A DNA stretch of 64,000 nucleotides from Paenibacillus sp. R14(2021) (GCF_019431355.1 NZ_CP080269.1:2639501-2703500); one strand, 5' to 3'; counted from the stretch's first letter, positions 16,605 to 25,729 are shown. Notes: a model not told the origin generated them from the letters alone. A program made the numbers and translations.

Positions 16605-18140
16605 TTATCGGGTAGCGGTAATATGACGGAATTCATCTGGACTTGCACCATACTCTTTTCGAAAGAGCCTAATGAAATATTTTACATCCTTATAGCCGAC
16701 CATAGCTGCAATTTCATAAACCTTTAGTGAGGTTTGCTTCAACATACTGGCGGCACGGTTCATCCTTGTCTGTATAATAAATTGACTTACAGTTGTGTTG
16801 GTATTGTTCTTAAAAAGCATGCAGAAATACGATGCATTAAAGTGGAACTTTTCAGCCAATGTGCTTAGTGATAATTCTTCAGCATAATGACCTTCAATAT
16901 AAGACTTACAAGTATCAATAATAGATTCATTTCTTTTTTGCTTCTTATTATCTAGTTGGTTAGCAAGAGATAATACCCATGATTGTGCAGCATGCCATAA
17001 TTCAGCCCAACTTTTGCTTTTCAGAATCGCTTCTTCATGAGTTACGATATCACTAACCACATGCCCCTTCTCTGATAAGCACACATGAAGATGATGGATT
17101 GAGGCCGCGACGGATAGGACTAATTTGTCTGGCGACGGCAGACTCTTCTCAAGCACTCGATCTATAGCGACTCGTAAACTATTAAGCGCAGTCTCCTTAT
17201 CGCCCGCTTGAATGGCCCTCATCATCACCCCTGTATCAAGCTTAACCATAGAAAAAGGGGTTCGTCCCGATATAAAGTTCGCTGGAATGAAGACATTACA
17301 CCCGTAATAAAACTTCGACTTGATTGCTAAAAGTACTAGTTCATATGATCTTTTTACCTGAAGCGGATCCCAAGATCGGAATGGCTCCCCCGCTCCTATC
17401 GTCAATTCGATATTAAAGTCTTCAGCAATCTTATTCATTACCCGTTGAAACCACTCGTCGAATTTTGTATGTAGAAAAATAGAGGAATCGTCCTCACATG
17501 TGGTAAGTATCCAGATCAAAAGCTCTTTCCGATCAGACTCATAGAAGTTATACATAAAGCCCATTTCCTTAAATACATGTCCAAGTCGCTCTTTTATTTC
17601 TCTTCGGATTGAGGCAAGATGGCTAGGACCTTGGCTGGAAGAGAACTCAGCTCCCTGCACGATACCTGCACTAGCAGGGCAGCATTTAGCCAAGAATGTG
17701 ATATCCTCTCGAGAAGACGTACCCTCAAACACTCTGGATAGAAGGGTATCCATTGAGGCTGATCGTTCTATTTTCACTCTCTGCTCGGCTTTTAATAGCG
17801 TCTGGTTAACCCTCTCCTCTTCGATCGGTTTGAGCAAATAATCCATCGCTCCCAATTGAATGGCCCTTTGCGCATATTCAAAATGAGAGTAAGCACTCAT
17901 AATAATAATGCTTTCATTCCCGCCTCGACGGTTCATACACTCAATAAATTGAAGTCCATCCATTACTGGCATTTCAATATCCGTAAACACAATATCAACA
18001 GGTTGGGCAGCTATTGTTTCAAGCGCTTCCTTCCCATCCATTGCACTATGTATTTCGTAATCAGGTCGCAGTTCCTTTATCATTCTGGAAAGTCCTCTAC
18101 GATGTTTAGGTTCATCATCTACAACCAAAACATTCAGCAT
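16605..18140 (-). CDS. YesN-type response regulator, receiver plus AraC DNA-binding domain
   Basis: The receiver domain covers residues 1-120, with the acidic pocket VVDDEP and the phospho-acceptor Asp in IVFTDIEMPVMDG. A middle helical region of about 250 residues follows, and the last 100 residues form an AraC-type double helix-turn-helix (AEKFHFNASYFCMLFKNN, then GYKDVKYFIRLFRKEYGASP). The start is the ATG at 18140, seven bases after GGAGGGG; the longer frame lacks a site. It lies between the XRE-cupin regulator and the cognate kinase, all on one strand. Expected target: the promoter in 14668-14776 in front of the binding-protein gene. Confidence 0.9.
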   Translation of the reverse strand: MLNVLVVDDEPKHRRGLSRMIKELRPDYEIHSAMDGKEALETIAAQPVDIVFTDIEMPVMDGLQFIECMNRRGGNESIIIMSAYSHFEYAQRAIQLGAMDYLLKPIEEERVNQTLLKAEQRVKIERSASMDTLLSRVFEGTSSREDITFLAKCCPASAGIVQGAEFSSSQGPSHLASIRREIKERLGHVFKEMGFMYNFYESDRKELLIWILTTCEDDSSIFLHTKFDEWFQRVMNKIAEDFNIELTIGAGEPFRSWDPLQVKRSYELVLLAIKSKFYYGCNVFIPANFISGRTPFSMVKLDTGVMMRAIQAGDKETALNSLRVAIDRVLEKSLPSPDKLVLSVAASIHHLHVCLSEKGHVVSDIVTHEEAILKSKSWAELWHAAQSWVLSLANQLDNKKQKRNESIIDTCKSYIEGHYAEELSLSTLAEKFHFNASYFCMLFKNNTNTTVSQFIIQTRMNRAASMLKQTSLKVYEIAAMVGYKDVKYFIRLFRKEYGASPDEFRHITATR

Positions 18141-18184
18141 ATGATTTCCCCTCCACAATTAATGAACAGCATGCGAGAAAGCTC

Positions 18185-18730
18185 TTACGCCTTTGAATCC
18201 GAGCAGAATACGGAAATGTATTTCACTTCATCGGTAATGAGGGTATAGGTATGATTTTCGATGGAGTCAAAGTAAAGACTATCCCCTGGCGCGAGCATAT
18301 GCGAATCATTGCCCACCGTATAAATCATCGTCCCTTCGATGACATAAATAAATTCTTGCCCTACATGAGAATGCATATTAGAGTATGTCTTCCCCTTCTG
18401 GGCGATAAAGTAAAATGGCTGCATCAACTTCTCCGGTCTCTCTGCTGCAATTGCTGCGAAAGAATAGCCCTTGTCGGTTCTTACCATCTTCTTAAGCGTT
18501 GTATCCATTGTTGTGCGAACTGTACCATTTTGATCTTCATCGTCTAACAGTATCGATATTTTCGTTCCCAGCGCTTCTGCAATTTTTATCAAAGTACCAA
18601 TTGGCGGGACTGTTTTCCCGTTTTCAATTTTTGATAATAAACTCCTTGTAAATCCGCATACCGTCGCTATGTCTTCCAGGCTGCGGTTCTGCTCCTTGCG
18701 TATTTTCCTAATTTTGCTGCCAAGTTCCAC
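18185..18730 (-). CDS. XRE family regulator with C-terminal cupin domain
   Basis: A 181-residue protein. Residues 1-65 form an XRE helix-turn-helix (SLEDIATVCGFTRSLLSKIE), and the C-terminal half is a cupin sensor (QEFIYVIEGTMIYTVGN, then LAPGDSLYFDS). This architecture often controls amino-acid or polyamine catabolism. The start is a GTG at 18730 with GGGGAT upstream. It sits between the hydroxyproline module, whose terminator is just upstream, and the two-component genes. It could regulate either module; position and a nearby palindrome suggest self-control. Confidence 0.85.
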   Translation of the reverse strand: MELGSKIRKIRKEQNRSLEDIATVCGFTRSLLSKIENGKTVPPIGTLIKIAEALGTKISILLDDEDQNGTVRTTMDTTLKKMVRTDKGYSFAAIAAERPEKLMQPFYFIAQKGKTYSNMHSHVGQEFIYVIEGTMIYTVGNDSHMLAPGDSLYFDSIENHTYTLITDEVKYISVFCSDSKA

Positions 18731-18778
18731 AGATATCGATCCCCTAAAGTGTGAAATGTATTCAAGGTAGTTTACTTA

Positions 18779-18830
18779 AAATAACTATAGATAGCGATCA
18801 TTGTCAAATGATATAAGTCGAGTGACTCGA
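18779..18830 (-). promoter_or_regulatory. promoter and palindromic operator candidates of the XRE-cupin gene
   Basis: On the minus strand TTGACA (18802-18807) is followed 17 bases later by TTATTT (18779-18784). The -35 box lies in an inverted repeat ATCATT-gtca-AATGAT. A perfect 13-base palindrome TCGAGTGACTCGA sits just upstream at 18818-18830. This is a plausible autoregulatory site. Confidence 0.4.
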
Positions 18831-18844
18831 AATGAAAATAATAG

Positions 18845-18872
18845 AAAAAGAGGTACAATACCTATGTACCTC
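18845..18872 (-). terminator. terminator of the hydroxyproline operon
   Basis: On the minus strand GAGGTAC, a nine-base loop, GTACCTC and then TTTTT. It lies 35 bases after the last gene of the catabolic operon and separates it from the regulator and importer module. Confidence 0.8.
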
Positions 18873-18906
18873 AAAGCTCTAGTAAACATGACCTTCCATT
18901 TCGTAC

Positions 18907-19986
18907 TCAGAGAACCATTAACGTTTTAGTGAATGATGACAAAACTTCCGCTCCTTTAGAAGTAACAAGTACATCATCTTCAATTCGAACACCACCAAAA
19001 CCCGGCAAATAGATGCCTGGTTCAACTGTAATGACCATCCCGGCCTTCAGTAGATCTTGATTCTCCCCATGCACCGAAGGATATTCGTGAATCTCAATTC
19101 CGAGCCCATGTCCGACCCTGTGTGTAAAATATTGGCCATGCCCTTTGCTTGAGATACATTGTCTTGCAGCACGGTCGATCTCTGCCATAGGAACGTTGGG
19201 CTTAATTGCTGCAATAGCTTCTAAATTGGCTTGAAGTACGGCTTCATAAATATGCTCCTGCATCTCATTGGCGTCCCCAATAACAAAGGTTCGTGTAAGA
19301 TCAGAGAGATATCCATCAGCGGCAACACCCATATCAAATAGAAGCAGGTCCCCCTGCTGAACAATTCGGTTTCCTGTTGCACCATGGGGAAGTGCCGATC
19401 TCTCCCCAGATAGCACGGTTGTTTGGAATGCTGGGGTGACGCCTGCTTTCATCATCAAATAGTCAATTTCGGCAGCGATCTCCGACTCTTTCATTCCTGC
19501 CTGTATACGCATTATCCCCTGTTGAAGCACCTGCTCTGCAAGACGGACTGCATGACGTATTCTGATCAATTCATCGTCCGTTTTGAGAGCTCGCATGGCG
19601 ATTAATCGAGGTTCAATATCAATAACCGTTTGAATTTCTGTAATACTTGATAAGAGCTCGTATTGCTTTAACGTAAGATGATTTTTCTCCACACCCATAC
19701 GTCTGACTGGAGGCAGATATTGCTTCAACACGCTATAAGCATTTTCGGTATCGGCATAAGAATAGATCCGACTTACTAAAGACTCCGCCTCCGCTGATTC
19801 ATGATCTAAAGCCGGCACTAACAAGAATGGTTCTTCCCCTCTAGGAATGATCAAACCTAAGAAGCGCTCGTGAGGTTCTGAGTAATAACCTGTCAAATAG
19901 TAAATATGCTTTGGAAACGTAATAAAAACGACATCTAGATTATCCCGCTCCATGAATCGTTCTATTTGCTTGATACGAACATTCAT
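18907..19986 (-). CDS. M24 family Xaa-Pro dipeptidase/aminopeptidase (second copy)
   Basis: A 359-residue paralogue of the protein at 8046-9116, with the same creatinase-like front domain and all metal ligands: two Asp in DMGVAADGYLSDLTRT, His in HRVGHGLGIEIHE, Glu in TVEPGIYLPGFG and Glu in VRIEDD. GGAGGAGGG precedes the ATG. It is the last gene of the hydroxyproline operon, about 75 bases after the malic enzyme gene, and is followed by the operon terminator. Its presence in a hydroxyproline operon suggests release of hydroxyproline or proline from dipeptides in the cytosol. Confidence 0.9.
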   Translation of the reverse strand: MNVRIKQIERFMERDNLDVVFITFPKHIYYLTGYYSEPHERFLGLIIPRGEEPFLLVPALDHESAEAESLVSRIYSYADTENAYSVLKQYLPPVRRMGVEKNHLTLKQYELLSSITEIQTVIDIEPRLIAMRALKTDDELIRIRHAVRLAEQVLQQGIMRIQAGMKESEIAAEIDYLMMKAGVTPAFQTTVLSGERSALPHGATGNRIVQQGDLLLFDMGVAADGYLSDLTRTFVIGDANEMQEHIYEAVLQANLEAIAAIKPNVPMAEIDRAARQCISSKGHGQYFTHRVGHGLGIEIHEYPSVHGENQDLLKAGMVITVEPGIYLPGFGGVRIEDDVLVTSKGAEVLSSFTKTLMVL

Positions 19987-20061
19987 TAACGACCCTCCTC
20001 CAAGACATGCACAGATATTTATAATGATCGGTCATCCATTTGATTCAGCCATACTTCGATC

Positions 20062-21501
20062 TCATGTCGGTAGAGGATAAACTTCTCTCGTACGAAGATC
20101 ACGTCGACGTGCAACGTTTGATTCATATGCCTCATCCATGACAGCTTTACGTACCTTCTCCACCACTTCTTGATTAAAAATACTTGGAATAATGAAATTC
20201 TCATTCAGCTCATGTTCTTTTACAACGGAAGCGATCGCCTTGGCAGCTGCCAGCTTCATGGATTCAGTTACACGTGATGCCCGGCAATCGAGTACCCCTC
20301 TAAACAATCCCGGAAAGCACAATACATTATTGATTTGATTGGGGTAATCCGAACGTCCAGTAGCCATCACTTTAACGATACCTTCAACCTCTTCCGGAAG
20401 AATTTCCGGTGTCGGATTGGCCATTGCAAATACAATAGGATCTTTCGCCATATTCCTTACATCTGCCGCTGTTAAAACGCCTTCACCCGAAACTCCAATG
20501 AAAATGTCCGCTCCATGAATCACATCAGACAACGACCCGGTTTTTAAGTAAGGATTCGTATGCTCTGCATACCATGTCCACGCCTCGTAATCATATTGTT
20601 GTCCACGAACGAGTGCACCGTATCGATCTACGCCAACAATGTTGGTTACACCTGCAGACAGCAATATTTTCGTGCAGGCCGATCCAGCTGCTCCAACGCC
20701 GCACAACACAACGCTGCAATCCGAGAGCCGCTTACCAACCAGCTTAACGGCATTGTATAAACCGGCCAATAATACAACTGCCGTACCGTGTTGATCGTCA
20801 TGAAAGACGGGAATATCGAGTTCCTCAATTAACCGACGTTCAATCTCGAAGCATCGCGGGGATGAGATATCTTCCAAATTAATACCACCAAAGGCAGGCG
20901 CGATTCGTTTAATCGTCTCAATGATTTCCTCGGTATCCTGCGTATTGATACAAATCGGGAACGCGTCGACATCGGCAAGCTGCTTAAACAGCATAGCTTT
21001 ACCTTCCATAACTGGCATTGCCGCGAGCGGACCAATGTTACCAAGTCCAAGAACAGCTGATCCGTCAGAGACAACAGCAACCGTATTCCGTTTAATGGTA
21101 AGCGAATAGGCCTTAGAGGGGTCCTCATGAATTGCCATACTTACTCTCGCAACACCTGGGGTATATACACGTGATAAATCATCACGATTCTTAATGCGTA
21201 TTTTAGATGCTACTTCTATCTTGCCCCCGAGGTGCATGAGCATCGTTTGATCCGAGACATTAATCACCTTAAGGCCTTCTAGCCCGTTCATCTGCGTTAC
21301 GATCGATGAGGTTAAATTCGAGTTTACACAAATAGTCAAGTCATAAATCATCATCTGCTTCGAGGTTCCACTTACATCAACCGCGAGAATCTCACCGCCT
21401 GTTTCACCAATGGCTGTTATGATCTGCCCGAAAGTGATTTGTTGCTTATCCATTTCCAGCCGAATAATAATGTTTGTACTGCTCCCCACATTAACAGCCA
21501 T
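20062..21501 (-). CDS. NAD(P)-dependent malic enzyme with N-terminal ACT domain
   Basis: A protein of about 479 residues. An ACT-like regulatory domain (residues 1-75) comes before the malic enzyme core: RVYTPGVARVSMAI, the malate-site tyrosine/lysine region GKAMLFKQLADVDAFPICI, the metal-binding ISSPRCFEIERRL and FHDDQHGTA, and the nucleotide fold CGVGAAGSACTKILL. It oxidatively decarboxylates malate to pyruvate. In a pathway that feeds 2-oxoglutarate into the citric acid cycle it can return carbon to pyruvate and supply NAD(P)H. I use the ATG at 21501; a TTG at 21525 with GGAAGG six bases before it is a real alternative and would overlap the preceding gene. Confidence 0.9.
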   Translation of the reverse strand: MAVNVGSSTNIIIRLEMDKQQITFGQIITAIGETGGEILAVDVSGTSKQMMIYDLTICVNSNLTSSIVTQMNGLEGLKVINVSDQTMLMHLGGKIEVASKIRIKNRDDLSRVYTPGVARVSMAIHEDPSKAYSLTIKRNTVAVVSDGSAVLGLGNIGPLAAMPVMEGKAMLFKQLADVDAFPICINTQDTEEIIETIKRIAPAFGGINLEDISSPRCFEIERRLIEELDIPVFHDDQHGTAVVLLAGLYNAVKLVGKRLSDCSVVLCGVGAAGSACTKILLSAGVTNIVGVDRYGALVRGQQYDYEAWTWYAEHTNPYLKTGSLSDVIHGADIFIGVSGEGVLTAADVRNMAKDPIVFAMANPTPEILPEEVEGIVKVMATGRSDYPNQINNVLCFPGLFRGVLDCRASRVTESMKLAAAKAIASVVKEHELNENFIIPSIFNQEVVEKVRKAVMDEAYESNVARRRDLRTREVYPLPT

Positions 21502-21508
21502 ACGTTCT

Positions 21509-22741
21509 TCACACTCCAACTCCAAAGGTTTCCTTCCACATACCGTAAATCGTTCGTCTTGCCTCCGTTATACCCGGATGAAATTGGATCAGCGCTGTAG
21601 TCCGAATATGGTTAACTTCCTCCATTGCTTCAACTACTTTCAGTTCACCATCGTCGCCGAGCACGGAAGCGTCATAGCAGATGGAAGCCGCGGCTAGTCG
21701 ACCTTGTGACATCGCCACTAATGCACTTTCTACGCCAGTAATATTACCGGCTACGTATAAACCCTTAACAGGGGTTCGCATCTGTTCGCTATGCAGTGGT
21801 ATATGGCCGCCAAGCTCTGGTGTGTAAATAAAAGGGCAGCCTGCCACCGAGGTAAGCTCAGCCAGTGGATAAAGCCCACCGGCTAGAGCTACGAAATCTA
21901 CTTTCTCTTCCCACTGACTGCCTTCTATTATTTCACCTTGTGAGTTGACATGGGCAAGTGTAACAGATTCGACTCGTTCATTCCCATTAATCGACAATGC
22001 AGCGGTTCGCATTCGAAGCGGGATATCCCACATGCGAATCCCCTTCTTAGGATAGAATTTTGCAATTAGGTTTGTAAGACGGCAAGCGACTGCAATTTTA
22101 CCGCCCCACCTAAGTAACTGTGAAGGAGCAAGGTGGGACAAGCCCATTAGCAATCGAAGATTCGTTTTGGGTTGAGCGGCCGTTCCTGCTAAAGGTCCGG
22201 CTGGCGGAAGTACAATCCCTGTTAAAGAAACACCGCTTACTGAAAGTTCCCTGGCAATAGCCATTGCGAGGACATTAATCCCGATAATAAGTCCTCTTCT
22301 GCCAGGCTTAACAAAATTCACATTTGTCATGACTTGAGCAGCGCCTATAGACATTACCCCCGGCAGTGTCCACCCTGGCAATGGCATAGGTATTTCCGCC
22401 GCACCGGTTGCAAGCAGCACACGGGGCGCAAATATAGCACCTTTAGAGGTGGAGACCTCCCATCTGCCGTCCACCTGAAGCATCCCATACACGGAAACAC
22501 CACAATGAATGCGAACCCCATGCCCAATAGCTTCTGCAATCAACTCATCAGCTATCTTTTTGCCGACCCACCAATGCCCGCCTTCTTCGTGGAATTGTCC
22601 TAGCATACGGCCTCCCGGCTCTGGAAACTCATCAATAACCGTCACCTGCAAACCAAACTCCGCCGCTCTATTTGCAGCTGATAATCCTGCTGGACCTGCA
22701 CCAACGACGATTAGATCGGTCTGTTGTATGACTTCTGTCAT
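21509..22741 (-). CDS. FAD/NAD(P)-binding oxidoreductase, alpha-subunit type of D-hydroxyproline dehydrogenase
   Basis: A 410-residue pyridine nucleotide-disulphide-like flavoprotein with an N-terminal FAD motif (IVVGAGPAGLSAANRAAEFG) and a central GRRGLIIGINVLAMAIAREL dinucleotide fold. It has no redox CxxC. It resembles the HcnB/alpha subunits that pair with a DadA-like beta subunit and small iron-sulphur proteins in multi-subunit D-hydroxyproline dehydrogenase. It overlaps the ferredoxin-like gene by four bases, and the DadA-like partner is at 27802-28998 in the same operon. Role inferred: electron transfer from the catalytic flavin subunit. Confidence 0.82.
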   Translation of the reverse strand: MTEVIQQTDLIVVGAGPAGLSAANRAAEFGLQVTVIDEFPEPGGRMLGQFHEEGGHWWVGKKIADELIAEAIGHGVRIHCGVSVYGMLQVDGRWEVSTSKGAIFAPRVLLATGAAEIPMPLPGWTLPGVMSIGAAQVMTNVNFVKPGRRGLIIGINVLAMAIARELSVSGVSLTGIVLPPAGPLAGTAAQPKTNLRLLMGLSHLAPSQLLRWGGKIAVACRLTNLIAKFYPKKGIRMWDIPLRMRTAALSINGNERVESVTLAHVNSQGEIIEGSQWEEKVDFVALAGGLYPLAELTSVAGCPFIYTPELGGHIPLHSEQMRTPVKGLYVAGNITGVESALVAMSQGRLAAASICYDASVLGDDGELKVVEAMEEVNHIRTTALIQFHPGITEARRTIYGMWKETFGVGV

Positions 22742-23067
22742 GATAGCTTCCTCCCAGTAATCTCGTTTGGAAGCTGTTGCCCCTCATTAATAATCATTCC
22801 TTGCTCAAGTGGAATGAGACATGAACGTACAATGCCTCTCCCCTGAACCATTAGTCGACATTCCATGCAATGTCCAATTGCGCAATAGAAGCCCCTTGCA
22901 CTACCGGATTCTTCATGTTTGCGCAGAATACGAACCCCTTCTGCCAATAGCGCTGCAGCAATGGGCTCACCTCGATAGCCACACATTTGTTTCCCGTTAT
23001 AGGAGTAGGTGACCTGTTCTTGAAACTTCCTTCTTCCCAAAATGGGATGATCCAGTATTCGTTCCAT
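22738..23067 (-). CDS. [2Fe-2S] ferredoxin-like subunit (Fer2_4), gamma type
   Basis: A 109-residue protein with the plant-type ferredoxin cysteine set: GFYCAIGHCMEC (C-x4-C-x2-C) and a final Cys in VRSCLIP. Small subunits of this kind belong to HcnA-like and D-hydroxyproline dehydrogenase gamma proteins. It overlaps the flavoprotein gene by four bases, which suggests tight translational coupling, and directly follows a second iron-sulphur protein gene. Confidence 0.85.
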   Translation of the reverse strand: MERILDHPILGRRKFQEQVTYSYNGKQMCGYRGEPIAAALLAEGVRILRKHEESGSARGFYCAIGHCMECRLMVQGRGIVRSCLIPLEQGMIINEGQQLPNEITGRKLS

Positions 23068-23343
23068 CTAAGATTCACCCTTTGCTAAGCAGCCGAATGT
23101 TATTGGTCGAATTGGCGGGCGGCAGGATAGCAATTCCGCATTAGGAGACGCTTTTGGATCATGTTCATACAACCAAGTCTCAATTAATCTCCTGCATACG
23201 CGTCCCTGGCATGCCCCCATTGTGGCCCTTGTCTTCATTTTCAATTGACGAGACGTACAGCAGCCGGACTGATACGCCGATTCCAATTGTTCCATCGTTA
23301 CTTCTTCGCAGCGGCATACAATGAATGAGGATTCCTTCATCAT
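23068..23343 (-). CDS. BFD-like [2Fe-2S]-binding protein
   Basis: A protein of about 91 residues with the bacterioferritin-associated-ferredoxin-like cysteine pattern: FIVCRCEEVT (C-x-C) and MGACQGRVC (C-x4-C). In other organisms this domain is fused to the alpha subunit of hydroxyproline or sarcosine-type dehydrogenases. Here it is a separate gene, one base from the next subunit. The start is one of two adjacent ATGs at 23343 or 23340, after GAGAGG. It probably carries an extra [2Fe-2S] centre for the dehydrogenase complex. Confidence 0.8.
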   Translation of the reverse strand: MMKESSFIVCRCEEVTMEQLESAYQSGCCTSRQLKMKTRATMGACQGRVCRRLIETWLYEHDPKASPNAELLSCRPPIRPITFGCLAKGES

Positions 23344-23353
23344 CGAACCTCTC

Positions 23354-24793
23354 TTAGGCGTAACTAACTGCGCAGGTTTTAATTTCACTGTAAAAATCTA
23401 AAGCGGCTTGGCCTTGCTCTCGGGAATGCGAACTGGACATTTTCACGCCTCCAAATGGAGCCTGGTATTCGACACCTGCCGTCTCTTGATTCACCCGTAC
23501 CATGCCTGCTTGAGCTTCATCAAGAAAACGATGAGCATAAGATAAGTCGCTCGTAAATAATGAAGCACTTAAGCCAAATACGGTTCGATTGCAGAGTGAA
23601 ATTGCTTCCTCGAAATCAGAGGCCTTAAGTAGGGTCGCGACTGGACCAAAAATTTCTTCTTGTACTAATGGATGATTTACATCTACACTCGCTGCTACGA
23701 GTGGGCGGATGTAGTAGCCTTCATTTATACTTTCCGATCGACCCCCCTCAACAACAATCTCTGCTTGTTCCCGGGCTAGGTTCACATACGACATGACAGA
23801 TTTATGTTGGCTTTCAGAAGCAACTGGTCCCAAGTAGACGGAGGAATCGAGTGAATCACCCATTTTAACAGATGACATTGCCTTAATTAACATCTCGACG
23901 AAACGGTCGTAAATCCCATTCTCGACAATAATCCGACTTGTCGCAGTGCATTTTTGTCCAGCAGAGCGGAATCCACCGCTAATAATCATGGAGATTGTCT
24001 TATCCAGATTGGCATCATTTAACACGATTGCTGCGTTCTTACCGCCCATCTCGGTTTGGTATTTTATATTTCTTCGGGCACATACTTCGGCAACATGCTG
24101 CCCCGTAGCGGTAGATCCCGTGAAACTGACGGCATGAAGTGTAACTTGTTCCAGCAATACATCACCTATTTTACTTCCCTTGCCTATTACGAGATTTAAC
24201 GTCCCCTCCGGTAATCCAGCAGCAGCGAAAATTTCCACCATTTTGCTTGCTGTCAGTGAGGCAAATTCCGCCGGCTTCCATATGACCGTATTTCCACAAA
24301 TCAGTGCAGGAGCTATTTTCCAAATTGGAATAGCGACTGGAAAATTCCATGGTGTGATAATGCCTACAACACCAAGAGGCGTTCTCTTCGTAAATTGAAG
24401 TACATCTGCCTCGCTGGATGGAATGACCTGTCCATTGGCCCGAACACCTTCGGCAGCATAATACCGAAGGAGGTTAACACCGCGCATCACTTCTCCGCGC
24501 ATTTCGGTGATAGGTTTACCCATCTCCTTACTTGCGATCATAGCGAGGTCATCAAGTTTCACTTCCAGAGCAGCTGCCATTTTATAAAGATGGCTCGCTC
24601 TTACCGCTCCTGTCTGACGGGACCAACTATTGAATGCCGTACTAGCCGCATCCTCCGCTTGCCTTACATGAGATGCATCAGATAAATGCAGCACGCCGAC
24701 CTCCTCGTTCAGATTCGACGGATTCTTTATGACAATTGTACCTGCATTCGGAGTCACCCACTCGCCTCCGATCCAGTTTTGGCTGCTCAGCAT
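23354..24793 (-). CDS. aldehyde dehydrogenase, probable 2-oxoglutarate semialdehyde dehydrogenase
   Basis: A protein of about 479 residues of the NAD(P)-dependent aldehyde dehydrogenase superfamily. Visible are FTKRTPLGVVGIITPWNFP, the nucleotide-binding VSFTGSTATGQHV, the general-base Glu in TEMGGKN and the catalytic Cys in AGQKCTATSR. Its place directly after a dihydrodipicolinate synthase-type deaminase points to oxidation of 2-oxoglutarate semialdehyde to 2-oxoglutarate, the last step of hydroxyproline breakdown. The start is the ATG at 24793, ten bases after AAGGAGG; the longer frame upstream has no support. Confidence 0.88.
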   Translation of the reverse strand: MLSSQNWIGGEWVTPNAGTIVIKNPSNLNEEVGVLHLSDASHVRQAEDAASTAFNSWSRQTGAVRASHLYKMAAALEVKLDDLAMIASKEMGKPITEMRGEVMRGVNLLRYYAAEGVRANGQVIPSSEADVLQFTKRTPLGVVGIITPWNFPVAIPIWKIAPALICGNTVIWKPAEFASLTASKMVEIFAAAGLPEGTLNLVIGKGSKIGDVLLEQVTLHAVSFTGSTATGQHVAEVCARRNIKYQTEMGGKNAAIVLNDANLDKTISMIISGGFRSAGQKCTATSRIIVENGIYDRFVEMLIKAMSSVKMGDSLDSSVYLGPVASESQHKSVMSYVNLAREQAEIVVEGGRSESINEGYYIRPLVAASVDVNHPLVQEEIFGPVATLLKASDFEEAISLCNRTVFGLSASLFTSDLSYAHRFLDEAQAGMVRVNQETAGVEYQAPFGGVKMSSSHSREQGQAALDFYSEIKTCAVSYA

Positions 24794-24836
24794 GCATGAA
24801 TCTCCTCCTTGTGTCGTTATTAATTCATAATGGCTA

Positions 24837-25709
24837 TTAACGTTGAACTGCGAACTCGTAAGCCTTTTTGATTGCTTCATAGTCTGCTGCAGGTAGCGGT
24901 AATCTCGGCGGGCGTGTTGGGCCGACTGGGAATCCGGCTAATTCCATCATGTACTTAATGGATTGAACAAGCTGCGGGCTTGCATCATAATGGAACAGCG
25001 GTAACAGATGGCGGTAAAGCTCTTTAGCCTCTTTAAGCTTACCTTCTCGTGCAAGCTTAAAGAGCTCTACACCTTCCTTCGGTAATGCATTCGGAACACC
25101 GGAAATCCAGCCTGTAGCTCCGAATAATGGTCCTTCCATTGCAAGGTCATCTACACCAATCATGACCTCTAAATTCGTTTTTTCCAAAATCTCATGAACA
25201 CGACGGATGTCGCCAGAGAACTCTTTGACTGCTACAACATTTTCAATTTGGGATAGTCTTGCTAGTAGATCAGGTGTCAAATCTACTTTATAATCATGAG
25301 GATTATTGTAGGCAATGATTGGTAGTCCAACGGTACTTAGCGCCTCATAATGTGCAATTACTTCATGCTCCAATGGCTTATAGTTAATAGGTGGTAACGC
25401 CATGACCCCTGCTGCTCCTGTTTCTTTCGCATGCCGTACCCAGGCAACAGCCTGCCCAGTTGAAGGAGAAGCAGAACCAACAACAACCGGCACACGTCCT
25501 GCAGATGCAGCAATAACGGTTTCAACCACTTTTGCGCGTTCTTCGTTGGACATCGTCGCATATTCCCCAAGCGAACCTGTAGGCACCAGACCATGTACAC
25601 CTTGTTGAATCAGCCAATCGCACAGTTCTGCTAATCGTTTATAATCAACCTCAAATGTGGATGTGAATGGAGTAACAATCGCGACATATACACCTTCAAA
25701 ACGTGCCAT
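24837..25709 (-). CDS. dihydrodipicolinate synthase family, probable pyrroline-4-hydroxy-2-carboxylate deaminase
   Basis: A 290-residue TIM-barrel lyase with the family's Schiff-base Lys162 (VVAVKEFSGD), the conserved Tyr134 (IIAYNNP) and the VPTGSLGEY loop near residue 45. In hydroxyproline operons the family member removes ammonia and water from delta-1-pyrroline-4-hydroxy-2-carboxylate to give 2-oxoglutarate semialdehyde. The neighbouring epimerase, dehydrogenase and aldehyde dehydrogenase genes support this role over lysine synthesis. GAGAGGGG precedes the ATG. Keto-deoxy sugar acid aldolase activity is the main alternative. Confidence 0.85.
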   Translation of the reverse strand: MARFEGVYVAIVTPFTSTFEVDYKRLAELCDWLIQQGVHGLVPTGSLGEYATMSNEERAKVVETVIAASAGRVPVVVGSASPSTGQAVAWVRHAKETGAAGVMALPPINYKPLEHEVIAHYEALSTVGLPIIAYNNPHDYKVDLTPDLLARLSQIENVVAVKEFSGDIRRVHEILEKTNLEVMIGVDDLAMEGPLFGATGWISGVPNALPKEGVELFKLAREGKLKEAKELYRHLLPLFHYDASPQLVQSIKYMMELAGFPVGPTRPPRLPLPAADYEAIKKAYEFAVQR

Positions 25710-25729
25710 GTATCATAATCCCCTCTCAT

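Noticed and set aside
20019-20204. 61-residue frame between malic enzyme and peptidase genes
   Set aside because: It mostly overlaps the malic enzyme end in another frame and has no ribosome site or similarity.
24837-25709. Reading the lyase as DapA for lysine synthesis
   Set aside because: The catalytic residues are shared by the whole superfamily, but the operon is a hydroxyproline pathway with no other lysine genes.
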